The position numbers were made by a program, and so were the translations under genes. DNA of 64,000 nucleotides from CAWIXB01 sp963839955 (GTDB lineage: Bacteria > Actinomycetota > Actinomycetes > JACCUZ01), in the NCBI GenBank assembly GCA_963839955.1, contig CAWIXB010000001.1, positions 806,001-870,000 of the forward strand, written 5' to 3'. Position 1 is the stretch's first letter. Each line of letters opens with the position of its first letter. This document shows, in pieces, positions 57,501 through 64,000 of this stretch. The notes under the pieces were generated by a model. That model was not told where the DNA came from. It saw only the letters and a list, made by a program, of their open reading frames with translations, and searched no databases.

Positions 57501-58210
57501 CCGTCGAAGAGCGGGTCGGGGTACATCGAGCGACCGAGGTACCCACCCGAGCTCGCGTTGCCGAGCAGCTCGCCGGCGGAGATGGCCGTGTCGGTCCAGC
57601 CGACCGCTGCGCCGTCGAGGTACGTCGTGAGCCGGTCGGACTCGGTGTCGAGGGTGACCGCGAGCGTGCGCCACTGCTCGGTCGGCAGCGCCGCGGACCC
57701 GGTCACTTGCCGCTCACCTCCGCCGAACGACGTCGTCATCGCGGTGCGCAGCTTGCCGTCGCCGCTCGCGGGTGTCAGGAACAGGTACCGGCTGGTGTCC
57801 TGCCCGAGGTCGAGCACGCGCTGCCACGCGCCTCCGCCGTCCCAGCGGACGCGGGCGGTGAGAGTGAGGTCGGTCCGGCCCTGCAGGACCTCCTTGGGCA
57901 GCCGCACGTAGGCACCGGTCGACGGCTGGCCGCCGGGCAGGGTCAGGGCCAGGCCGCCCGAACCGGCGTCGGTCAGGCCGGCGGTCCCGCCGTTGACCAG
58001 CGTGCCGTGCAGGCCGGACGGCGAGCTGTCGGTCAGAGTCCCTGAGCTGACGTCGTCGTCGTCGATGGCGTAGTGCACGAGTGGGTCCGTGACCGCGGCA
58101 TCGGCAGGGGCGGCGGCCAGCGGCGACAGGCAGCCGAGGACGAGGGCGGCGACCAGCGCCGCGACACCGGTGCGCGGCATGGGCTGGGGGCGACGGGCAA
58201 GGCGTGCCAT
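54524..58210 (-). CDS. very large exported GH39-like (clan A) glycosidase with LamG, Ig-like and three CBM6/35-like modules
   Basis: The predicted protein has 1,228 aa and begins MARLARRPQPMPRTGVAALV with a Sec signal ending near ADAAV. Order: LamG (45-250), Ig-like group 4 (262-345), TIM-barrel catalytic domain (350-690), linker sandwich (to about 785), then three beta-sandwich CBMs (790-940, 945-1060, 1065-1225), each introduced by YEAEDAT or YEAETAE. In the barrel, VVFVPFNEPEGN (near residue 472) carries the clan-A acid/base Glu, and ELPINVNEYAFNYH (near residue 590) the probable nucleophile. This fits GH39-type retaining enzymes, which include beta-xylosidases and arabinosidases. It diverges from the CUT1 operon, sharing the 220-bp intergenic region with operator site 4. 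Confidence 0.85.
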   Translation of the reverse strand: MARLARRPQPMPRTGVAALVAALVLGCLSPLAAAPADAAVTDPLVHYAIDDDDVSSGTLTDSSPSGLHGTLVNGGTAGLTDAGSGGLALTLPGGQPSTGAYVRLPKEVLQGRTDLTLTARVRWDGGGAWQRVLDLGQDTSRYLFLTPASGDGKLRTAMTTSFGGGERQVTGSAALPTEQWRTLAVTLDTESDRLTTYLDGAAVGWTDTAISAGELLGNASSGGYLGRSMYPDPLFDGAIDDFAVYDAALSAEQLQEATGVQPPEPTEVKQTAFQVTTAIGEAPELPESAPASFSDGYDRPVRITWDEVDPDQYASRGTFEVDGTVAGENGPQTVTATVRVIQPGEIKIDLGRTTGAFHGGASGTLYGVYGDGVPTRNLIDGMKLRTVSTKAQDGPQHPGADALEVVKPLADATDGKVFIYMTDIHRGFPYEWPGETPEQKLDTYVQKVAKQVDQVQQLPEQYQDNVVFVPFNEPEGNMFGTGPWSYDRTSWLNDPTDYFAAWDRIYRLIKGEIPQAQIAGPNTSVLFAQVKGFMEHTIDADTVPDYVTWHELSHPEAVRESVKRYRTWEQEFFAGTPYEGTELPINVNEYAFNYHTSVPGQMIQWVSAIEESKVDADIAYWNIDGNLSDSAVQANRGNGQWWLFNAYAGMTGDTVEVTPPQPGRNYTLQGVASLDTAAKQARTIMGGADGRSVAVFDNVPAKVFGDRVHAWIREIPWTGQIGDSAQPQLLAERNVDVVDGEVTISFGEGELPALTESSAYEIVLTPAGAGTETAPPTVSWKDSYEAEDATYSGDGYSRNGPEGSPADVGKFYTSGGFDVGGLRTGSDGVLTFSVDVPKTDTYDLSVFANSLNTYPLVQEHGPTNVFVRVDGADEQGLRLPLGYKWVVWDHADVKVRLTEGTHKISLAAKSLDGTSVTHGDAIVDRLTLTLRNPAATPTVYEAETAETSGAAKPAYTKLPHAGPHQGVSGSGGLALGRNGTATFWVYSANDAEATIRSDVLGPGAARLSVNGREVGPVSGSSAAAVSLSGGVNKVTVTGTSARTVLDRIAVSPSSGSLVPRSYEAEDATLAGSAKVTDLSQAGGGRAVTDVGGEPGNHNTITFDVTAGEPGRHVLRVRYSNPEQSPPSHYNPDPIARHADISVNGRASERVLFPHSFHQNNFWVLTVPVDLKPGRNTVRFTSEELPNFDGKTYASDEWSVPLRSKFAPILDRLTVAPFAKRLPGKGKGL

Positions 58211-58328
58211 GGGCTGCTCCAGGGGCCATGGGGCGGGTTGAGCACGTGGCGCAAAGCCCTACATTCCTGGGCGGATCTTCGCGGCGGCCCAATCAGACAT
58301 TCGTGGCGAAATGTTTCCTCGGAGGGTC

Positions 58329-58357
58329 TTGACGGGTGTGGATGTGAACGCTAACAC
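58329..58357 (+). promoter_or_regulatory. predicted promoter of the CUT1-GH127 operon
   Basis: TTGACG (58329-58334), 17 nt, TAACAC (58352-58357), the same core as at 35019 and 44796. Confidence 0.7.
58343..58356. promoter_or_regulatory. LacI-type operator overlapping the -10 (arabinose regulon site 4)
   Basis: TGTGAACGCTAACA, a weaker palindrome matching the regulon consensus at all degenerate positions. It could also influence the divergent GH39-like gene, whose start is about 130 bp away. Confidence 0.7.
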
Positions 58358-58430
58358 TAGCGCATCTGCAGCAACGACCCAAGGGGCGACCAGCGGCCGT
58401 CTGGTGGGACCTACAACGAGGAGCAACAGG

Positions 58431-59744
58431 ATGAGGATCCATCGGGGTCGCTCGACGACCCAGCGTGCACTCGCCGCAGTGGTCGCGGCCGGGTTGGCCC
58501 TGGCCCTGGCCGCCTGCGGCGGCGACAACGGGGGCGAGAGCTCGGCGGCCACGGACAAGATCAAGCCCAGCGGCACCGACGACGGGGCCAACCTGACCCT
58601 CTGGACTCGAGCACCTCTCGAGAAGCAGGCGAAGCTGCTGGTCGAGGCCTACAACGCCAGCCACAAGAACCAGGTGAAGCTGACCGTCGTGCCCAATGAC
58701 GACTACGTGGCGAAGGTGGGTGCCGCCGCTGGGTCGGAGGGCCTGCCCGACCTGTTCGCCGCGGACATCGTCTACGTGCCGAACTGGACGAAGCAGGGGC
58801 TGTTCCAGGACATCAGCAAGCAGATCGGCGGCCTGTCCTTCAAGGACGAGATCAACAAGGGCCACCTTGAAGCCGGGACGTTCGAAGACAAGGAGTACGT
58901 GCTCCCGTTCGTCCTCGACCTCTCGATGCTCTTCTGGAACAAGGACCTGTACAAGGAAGCCGGCCTGGACGCGGAGAAGGCCCCGGCGTCGCTCACGGAG
59001 CTCGCCGAGCACGCGAAGAAGATCCAGGCCCTGAAGAAGCCCGGCACCTACGGCACCGCGACCGGCCTCAACTGTGGCGGGTGCCTCGTGTTCACCTGGT
59101 TCCCCTCCATGTGGGCGGCAGGCGACCAGGTCATGAACGAGGACGGGACGGAGTCCCTGCTCGACTCGGACACCTCGACGGCGGTTTACGACACGTGGCG
59201 TGACCTGTGGGAGTCCGGCGCGGTGCTGCCGTCGTCGAAGGACGAAGCCGGTCCCACGTGGACTGCAGGCTTCAGTGAGGGCAAGGTCGGCTGGATGTTC
59301 TACCCGGCGACGCTCTTGTCCTCCACGACTGGCTTCGACGTGGGCGTGGCCGGCATCCCGGGCCCCGACGGTGGCGCCTCGACCTTTGTCGGCGGTGACG
59401 GCATCGGGATCTCCAAGGATTCCAAGAAGGCCGCGCAGGCGTGGAACTTCCTCAACTGGATGATGAGTGAGGACGCGCAGGTCGAGGTCCTGGCAAAGGA
59501 CAAGGACGTCGTCTCGCGCAACGACCTCGCCAACAACAAGTACGCGGCCGAGGACCCTCGTCTGGTGACCATCAACGAGGTTGCCGGCAAGGGTGAGACG
59601 CCGTTCGCCGGGAACTTCCAGCAGGCGTTCAACGCTCCCAACAGCCCCTGGCTGACGATGGTGCGTGATGCCGTGCTGGGTGCCGGCGGACCCGTCACGA
59701 AGAACAACGACGAGATCACGGCGGTGCTGTCCCAGGCCCAGTAA
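58431..59744 (+). CDS. oligosaccharide ABC transporter extracellular solute-binding lipoprotein (CUT1)
   Basis: The predicted protein has 437 aa. The ATG follows GAGGAGCAACAGG. The lipobox is ALAAC (Cys29). The fold is family 1 solute-binding protein: NLTLWTRAPLEKQAKLLVEA, LPDLFAADIVYVPNWTKQGL, YVLPFVLDLSMLFWNKDLY and FVGGDGIGISKDSKKAAQAW. CUT1 systems usually carry di- and oligosaccharides, and their ATPase (MsiK-like) is often encoded elsewhere; none is present here. With the GH127 gene at the operon end, beta-L-arabino-oligosaccharides are a reasonable ligand (inference). A strong hairpin follows. Confidence 0.92.
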   Translation: MRIHRGRSTTQRALAAVVAAGLALALAACGGDNGGESSAATDKIKPSGTDDGANLTLWTRAPLEKQAKLLVEAYNASHKNQVKLTVVPNDDYVAKVGAAAGSEGLPDLFAADIVYVPNWTKQGLFQDISKQIGGLSFKDEINKGHLEAGTFEDKEYVLPFVLDLSMLFWNKDLYKEAGLDAEKAPASLTELAEHAKKIQALKKPGTYGTATGLNCGGCLVFTWFPSMWAAGDQVMNEDGTESLLDSDTSTAVYDTWRDLWESGAVLPSSKDEAGPTWTAGFSEGKVGWMFYPATLLSSTTGFDVGVAGIPGPDGGASTFVGGDGIGISKDSKKAAQAWNFLNWMMSEDAQVEVLAKDKDVVSRNDLANNKYAAEDPRLVTINEVAGKGETPFAGNFQQAFNAPNSPWLTMVRDAVLGAGGPVTKNNDEITAVLSQAQ

Positions 59745-59755
59745 GAACGAACGTG

Positions 59756-59794
59756 GCCGGCGCCGGCCATGGCTTTGTACCCCGGCGCCGGCCG
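59756..59794 (+). terminator. perfect 12-bp hairpin after the CUT1 binding-protein gene
   Basis: GGCCGGCGCCGG (59756-59767) and its exact reverse complement (59783-59794) enclose a 15-nt loop, 12 nt after the stop codon and about 40 nt before the permease start. Confidence 0.75.
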
Positions 59795-59835
59795 CTTGCC
59801 AGCAGCAAGTAGGGGCGAGGAGGAGTGGGCGGACG

Positions 59836-60771
59836 GTGACCGTGAGCACAGCACCAGGCTCTACCGTCCGGGACACGGCGAATGTCGGAGGAGCACGGCG
59901 GCGCCGGCGGGTGCACGCAGCTGTCGGCTGGCTGTACGCCGCGCCCACCGCGCTCTTCGTCGTGCTCCTCTTCGTACTTCCGCTGCTGCTCGTCCTGCAG
60001 ATGTCCGGTTCGGACTGGCCGCTGCTCAGCGGCAACCAAGGCCCCAACCTGCCGGAGAACTATCAGGACGCCGTGGAGAACCGCTTCTTCAAGGACGCGA
60101 TCGTCTTCACGCTGAAGTACACGGTGCTGGCCACCATCCTTCTCATCGCGCTCGGCCTGGGACTGGCTCTGCTGGTGCAGGAGTCCTCGCGGTGGAACTC
60201 GTTCTTGCGCACGTCTTTCCTCCTGCCGAGCGCCTTGGGTCTGGCCGCGGCAAGCCTGCTGTTCTACGTTCTGTACTCGCCGTACGCAGGACCGTTCAAG
60301 GCGTTGACGGACGAGCTCGGCTTCACGTTCCTGGGCTCGCCGAACGCTGCCCTCTGGTCCACCTTGTTCCTCATCGTCTGGCGCTTCGCCGGGTTCTACA
60401 TGTTGCTCATGCTCGTCGGTCTGCAGGGAATTCCCAATGACGTGTTCGAGGCCGCGAGGATCGACGGTGCTTCGACATGGCAGACGTTCCGGCGCATCAC
60501 TCTTCCGCTGCTTCGGCCGACACTGGCACTCACCACCGTGCTCTGCGTCACGGGATCACTGCTGGCGTTCGAGCAGTTCTACATCCTCACCAAGGGCGGA
60601 CCGGACAACAGCACGATCACCATCGTGCAGCTCATCTACTCAGTGGCGTTCCAGGGACAGAACAGTCTCGGCATCGCAGCCGCGATATCCGTCATCGTGC
60701 TCGTGGTGCTGGTGCTGGTGAACATCCTCCAGCTGCGCGCCTTCAGGTCGCCCGACGAGGCAGGGAGCTGA
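59836..60771 (+). CDS. oligosaccharide ABC transporter permease (MalF-like, CUT1)
   Basis: The predicted 311-aa protein starts at GTG 59836, preceded by GAGGAGGAG; a GTG two codons later is possible. Six membrane segments begin with WLYAAPTALFVVLLFVLPLL. The EAA loop motif of binding-protein-dependent permeases is clear: NDVFEAARIDGASTWQTFRR, then ITLPLLRPTLAL. It pairs with the next permease and needs an external ATPase. Confidence 0.93.
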   Translation: MTVSTAPGSTVRDTANVGGARRRRRVHAAVGWLYAAPTALFVVLLFVLPLLLVLQMSGSDWPLLSGNQGPNLPENYQDAVENRFFKDAIVFTLKYTVLATILLIALGLGLALLVQESSRWNSFLRTSFLLPSALGLAAASLLFYVLYSPYAGPFKALTDELGFTFLGSPNAALWSTLFLIVWRFAGFYMLLMLVGLQGIPNDVFEAARIDGASTWQTFRRITLPLLRPTLALTTVLCVTGSLLAFEQFYILTKGGPDNSTITIVQLIYSVAFQGQNSLGIAAAISVIVLVVLVLVNILQLRAFRSPDEAGS

Positions 60772-60775
60772 CCAC

Positions 60776-61678
60776 ATGACCCAGTTGGGCTCACCGAGAA
60801 CCCATGCCTCACCGCCGACCCGGTCGCCGGGCTCCCCGGCATCGCAACCGCGCAGCACCCTGGCCGGCTTCGCCCTGCGCACGCCCTACTGGGTCGTCAC
60901 CGGCGCACTGGCGATCATCTTCCTCTACCCGCTGATCTGGACCACGGTTGCCTCGGTCTCGCCGCGCGCGGGCACCAGTCAGACGGACGGCTTCGGTTTC
61001 GGCAACTACCACACACTGACCTTGTACCAGGCGGGCATCTGGCGATACCTCGCGAACTCGGCCTTTGTCTCCCTCGTCACTGTGGTGCTGACCTTGCTGG
61101 TCTCTCTGCTGGGCGGCTACGCGTTCGCGCGCTTCACCTTCCCGGGCAAGAACGCGCTGTTCCTGGTCACTCTCGCCATCCTGATGGTCCCGTACGCGAC
61201 GCTACTCATTCCCCTCTACGTGCTGCTCAACGATGTCGGCCTGCAGGACTCGCTGATCGGCGTGGCGCTCGTGCTCACGATGTTCCAGCTGCCGTTCGCG
61301 ACGTTCATGATGCGCATCTCGTTCGAGGCGGTGCCGCGAGAGCTGGACGAGGCCGCGCGCGTCGACGGTTGCTCGTCGTTCGCCACCCTCGTGCGGGTAC
61401 TCCTTCCGGCCGTGCGACCCGGGTTGATCACGGTCGGGCTCTTCGCGTTCCTCGCGGCGTGGAACGACTTCATGGCGCCGCTCATCCTGATCAACGACAG
61501 CGACAAGTTCACGCTCCCTCTGGCCGTCTCCAATCTCCGGGGACAGGTGCAAGGCGTCGTCGACTACGGCGCGACCGAGGCGGGCGTCGTCGTGCTCGCG
61601 CTGCCGTGCGCGATCCTGTTCCTGATCCTGCAGCGCCACTACGTGGGCGGGTTCTTCTCCGGTGCCCTGAAAGGGTGA
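60776..61678 (+). CDS. oligosaccharide ABC transporter permease (MalG-like, CUT1)
   Basis: The predicted 300-aa protein begins 4 nt after the previous stop. Membrane segments start with YWVVTGALAIIFLYPLIWTT. The EAA motif is present (PRELDEAARVDGCSSFATLV, then RVLLPAVRPGL), and the end LILQRHYVGGFFSGALKG is the classical MalG/UgpE-type terminus. The GH127 gene begins 2 nt after its stop. Confidence 0.94.
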   Translation: MTQLGSPRTHASPPTRSPGSPASQPRSTLAGFALRTPYWVVTGALAIIFLYPLIWTTVASVSPRAGTSQTDGFGFGNYHTLTLYQAGIWRYLANSAFVSLVTVVLTLLVSLLGGYAFARFTFPGKNALFLVTLAILMVPYATLLIPLYVLLNDVGLQDSLIGVALVLTMFQLPFATFMMRISFEAVPRELDEAARVDGCSSFATLVRVLLPAVRPGLITVGLFAFLAAWNDFMAPLILINDSDKFTLPLAVSNLRGQVQGVVDYGATEAGVVVLALPCAILFLILQRHYVGGFFSGALKG

Positions 61679-61680
61679 CG

Positions 61681-63651
61681 ATGAGCTCAACCGTCGGGGG
61701 TGTGGCCGCACCGGTGATCCCGGCCCGCGGCCGGCTCCAGCCGCTGGGTCTGCACGAGGTCCGGCTCACCGGCGGGTTCTGGGCGCAACGTCAGGCCGTC
61801 AACGCCACGAACACGTTGCTCCACATCGAGGCGTCGCTCGAGCGAGCCGGCTGGTTGCCGAACTTCGACCTCGCGGTCGACGGCAAGCTCCCCGACGGGC
61901 GCAGGGGCCGAGAGTTCTCCGACTCCGAGGTCTACAAGTACCTGGAGGCGCTGGCCTGGGAGATCGGTCGCGGCGGCGACCACGACCTCGAGGCGCGCTT
62001 CCGCGCCATCGTCGCCCGGGTCGCTGCGGCCCAGGAGCCCGACGGCTACCTCAACACGTACTTCGGCAGGCCGGGACAGTCACCTCGCTGGTCCGACATG
62101 GAGTGGGGGCACGAGCTCTACTGCGTGGGGCATCTCCTCCAGGCGGCCGTAGCTCGGGGTCGGACGCGGCCCGGCGACGACAGCCTCCTCGCTGTCGCGA
62201 CCAGGGCCGCCGACCTGGTGTGCAGCGTGTTCGGTGACGACGGCATCCCGGCCATCTGCGGTCACCCCGAGATCGAACCGGCCCTCGTCGAGTTCGCCCG
62301 GCTCACAGGTGACCAGCGCTATTTGGACCAGGCCCGGGTGTTCGTGCAGCGCCGGGGACGGAGGACGCTCGCCGACATCGAGTTCGGGCGGGACTACTTC
62401 CAGGATGCCGTCCCGGTCCGGGAGGCAACTGCCCTGACCGGGCACGCTGTACGCGCCAACTACCTCGCCGCCGGTGCGGTCGACGTGGCCGTCGATGCCT
62501 CGGACAGTGAGCTGCTCAACGCCCTTGCCACGCAATGGGACAACACCGTCGCCCGTCGCACGTACCTGACCGGGGGCCAGGGGTCTCACCATCAGGACGA
62601 GGCCTTCGGGGCCGACTGGGTGCTCCCGCCGGACCGCTCCTACTCCGAGACCTGCGCGGGCGTCGCGTCCATCATGTTCAGCTGGCGCCTTCTACTGGCG
62701 GGCGGTGAGCCGCGCTACGCAGACCTCATCGAGCGAACGTTGTTCAACGTGGTTGCCACGTCCCCGTCGGCCGAGGGAACTGCCTTCTTCTACGCCCACA
62801 CACTGCACCAGCGCGCGCCGGGCGAGACACCCGCCGAGAACGAGATGTCACCGCGCGCTTCGTCGTCGTTGCGGTCGCCGTGGTTCGAGGTGGCCTGTTG
62901 TCCGCCGAACGTGGCACGCACCCTGGCCAGTCTCGCAGCGTACGTCGCCACGCGGGACGACGACGGGATCCAGCTCCACCAGTACGCAACCGGCGAGGTC
63001 AGGGTGACTCTCCCGGCCGGCCGCCGCGTCGCCGTCGATGTCGACACCGCCTATCCCCGGGACGGCAGGATCGCCGTCCGGTTCCGCGAAGACACGAACG
63101 GACCTGCGAGCCTGACGCTCCGGGTGCCTGGCTGGGCGGTCGGAGCCACCATCATGGACACGCCTGTCGACGGCGAGGCCCGGGAGCGGGTTGCCCCGCC
63201 GGGCACTGTCGAGCTGCGCCGCAGCTGGAACCGTGGCGATGTCGTCGAGCTGACGCTCCCGGTCGAGCCGCGCCTGACCAGGGCGGACCGGCGCATCGAC
63301 GCCGTCCGAGGCTGCCTGGCGGTCGAGCGTGGGCCCGAAGTCCTCTGTCTCGAGTCGGTGGACCTTGCGGCAGCCACGGACGGACGGGCCGACGTCGCCA
63401 CCGCCCGGCTTGTCGACGACGTCGCGCCGGTGGATGTCGACGGTCGAACGGTCGTCACCTTGACTCTCTCCGAGCCGGCGGTTGCGCCGTGGCCCTACGA
63501 CAGACCGACGGTGGCCGAGGGGGTCGACGACCGCGCGTTGCGCCATTTCCAGGTGCCGCTCATCCCCTACCACGATTGGGCCAACCGGGGGCCAGGCACG
63601 ATGCGAGTGTGGCTGCCCACGGTGAATAACGAGGACGTCGATGATCGTTGA
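61681..63651 (+). CDS. cytoplasmic GH127 beta-L-arabinofuranosidase
   Basis: The predicted protein has 656 aa. The ATG at 61681 follows AAAGGG at 5 nt; a GTG two codons earlier is an alternative. No signal peptide is present, unlike the exported GH127/146-type enzyme at 25567. Motifs: LGLHEVRLTGGFWAQRQAVN, DSEVYKYLEALAWEIGR, EPDGYLNTYF, EWGHELYCVGHLLQAAVA, ALTGHAVRANYLAAGAVDVA, LPPDRSYSETCAGVASIMFS and FEVACCPPNVARTLASLAAY. The Glu-Thr-Cys and Cys-Cys pairs supply the zinc ligands and nucleophilic Cys of GH127 (HypBA1-type). It should split imported beta-L-arabinobiose or similar into L-arabinose. Confidence 0.93.
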   Translation: MSSTVGGVAAPVIPARGRLQPLGLHEVRLTGGFWAQRQAVNATNTLLHIEASLERAGWLPNFDLAVDGKLPDGRRGREFSDSEVYKYLEALAWEIGRGGDHDLEARFRAIVARVAAAQEPDGYLNTYFGRPGQSPRWSDMEWGHELYCVGHLLQAAVARGRTRPGDDSLLAVATRAADLVCSVFGDDGIPAICGHPEIEPALVEFARLTGDQRYLDQARVFVQRRGRRTLADIEFGRDYFQDAVPVREATALTGHAVRANYLAAGAVDVAVDASDSELLNALATQWDNTVARRTYLTGGQGSHHQDEAFGADWVLPPDRSYSETCAGVASIMFSWRLLLAGGEPRYADLIERTLFNVVATSPSAEGTAFFYAHTLHQRAPGETPAENEMSPRASSSLRSPWFEVACCPPNVARTLASLAAYVATRDDDGIQLHQYATGEVRVTLPAGRRVAVDVDTAYPRDGRIAVRFREDTNGPASLTLRVPGWAVGATIMDTPVDGEARERVAPPGTVELRRSWNRGDVVELTLPVEPRLTRADRRIDAVRGCLAVERGPEVLCLESVDLAAATDGRADVATARLVDDVAPVDVDGRTVVTLTLSEPAVAPWPYDRPTVAEGVDDRALRHFQVPLIPYHDWANRGPGTMRVWLPTVNNEDVDDR

Positions 63652-63692
63652 CCCTGCTGCCGTGCCGCTAGAGCCGCCGCAGTCGGGCTCGG

Positions 63693-64000
63693 TCACGGCT
63701 GCAGCCGGGCCGCGGCGAGGAGCCGGTCGACGACGCGATCAGCGACCAGCACTCCTCCGCCGACCTGCGCCGCTTGACGCCCGTAGACACCGAAGCGCAG
63801 TTCGATCTGTTGCTGCGAGACGGGAGCCAGGGCCTGGGCGAGGGAGCGCTGCACGGCCGCTGCGATGTGCGGTTCGAGCGCACTGAACTGCCCGCCGAGC
63901 ACCACGACCTCGGGATCGAGCAGCGCCGCCAGCGTGGCGAGGTACTCGGTCATCGTTTTCGCCAGCTTGTTCACTGCCGCCCGCCCGGCGGCGTCCAGGG
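63693..64000 (-). CDS. ROK-family protein, C-terminal part, truncated by the window edge
   Basis: About 102 codons of the C-terminus are visible; the rest lies beyond base 64000. The segment LATLAALLDPEVVVLGGQFS followed by LEPHIAAAVQRSLAQALAPV is the conserved end of ROK kinases and ROK-type (XylR/NagC-like) repressors. Without the N-terminus, kinase and regulator cannot be distinguished. Its position convergent to the arabinoside operon favours a regulator. A GTG at 63972-63974 is internal. Confidence 0.8.
   Translation of the reverse strand, partial: LDAAGRAAVNKLAKTMTEYLATLAALLDPEVVVLGGQFSALEPHIAAAVQRSLAQALAPVSQQQIELRFGVYGRQAAQVGGGVLVADRVVDRLLAAARLQP

Noticed and set aside
55319..58045. 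908-codon plus-strand frame opposite the GH39-like gene
   Set aside because: Antisense shadow with no motif; the minus-strand frame has signal peptide, clan-A motifs and CBMs.

Overview
The window is high-GC DNA with strong G/C bias at third codon positions, many GTG starts, frequent 1-4 nt start/stop overlaps and Sec/Tat-exported multidomain enzymes. This fits an actinobacterium, possibly Nocardioidaceae or a relative; the genus is inferred, not shown. Nearly everything recognisable serves uptake and catabolism of two plant cell-wall sugars, L-rhamnose and L-arabinose. No rRNA, tRNA, CRISPR array, insertion sequence or phage gene was recognised.

Layout. (1) 1-2640: a decayed flank with a possible CDS tail, a small unknown protein, a wrecked alcohol dehydrogenase pseudogene, a YczE-like membrane protein and a truncated small membrane protein. 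(2) 2645-6544, minus strand: a LacI regulator followed 2 nt later by lutABC (L-lactate to pyruvate). (3) 6805-16812, plus strand, divergent from the regulator: an L-rhamnose ABC importer, mutarotase, isomerase, bifunctional rhamnulose-1-P aldolase/lactaldehyde dehydrogenase, rhamnulokinase and a tiny LuxR-type HTH protein. Together these encode L-rhamnose to DHAP plus L-lactaldehyde, then L-lactate, then pyruvate. (4) 16906-17481: a RibD/DHFR-like reductase, then about 740 bp without a recognised gene. (5) 18224-25357: a secreted protein of about 2,377 residues with a propeller-like N-terminus, two LamG, twelve FN3 and two DNRLRE (CBM96-like) domains. (6) 25567-32721: three exported glycosidases (GH127/GH146-type and two GH43). 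(7) 32711-34854, minus: a cupin-TsaC fusion and a LacI regulator. (8) 35055-44719: araB, araD, an unusual arabinose isomerase, an Ytf-type pentose importer and a second LacI regulator. (9) 44872-53734: two very large exported glycosidases and an M43-type metalloprotease. (10) 53729-58210, minus: a GH39-like multidomain glycosidase and an SDR. (11) 58431-63651: a CUT1-type oligosaccharide importer with a cytoplasmic GH127 enzyme, then a partial ROK-family gene leaving the window.

Logic. The arabinose half reads as a complete arabinoside-utilisation locus. Exported GH43, GH39-like and GH146-type enzymes release arabinose and arabino-oligosaccharides. The CUT1 system imports oligosaccharides for the cytosolic GH127, and the Ytf-like system imports monosaccharide. 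AraA-like/AraB/AraD deliver D-xylulose-5-P. Four promoters of this half carry the same LacI-type operator (consensus TGTKAACGYTMACA); three of them also share a TTGACG-N17-TAACAC core promoter. This points to one regulon run by the two paralogous LacI proteins. The rhamnose half has a different operator (TGAATCGTKTCA-like). All three transporter operons have a long perfect hairpin immediately after the solute-binding-protein gene.
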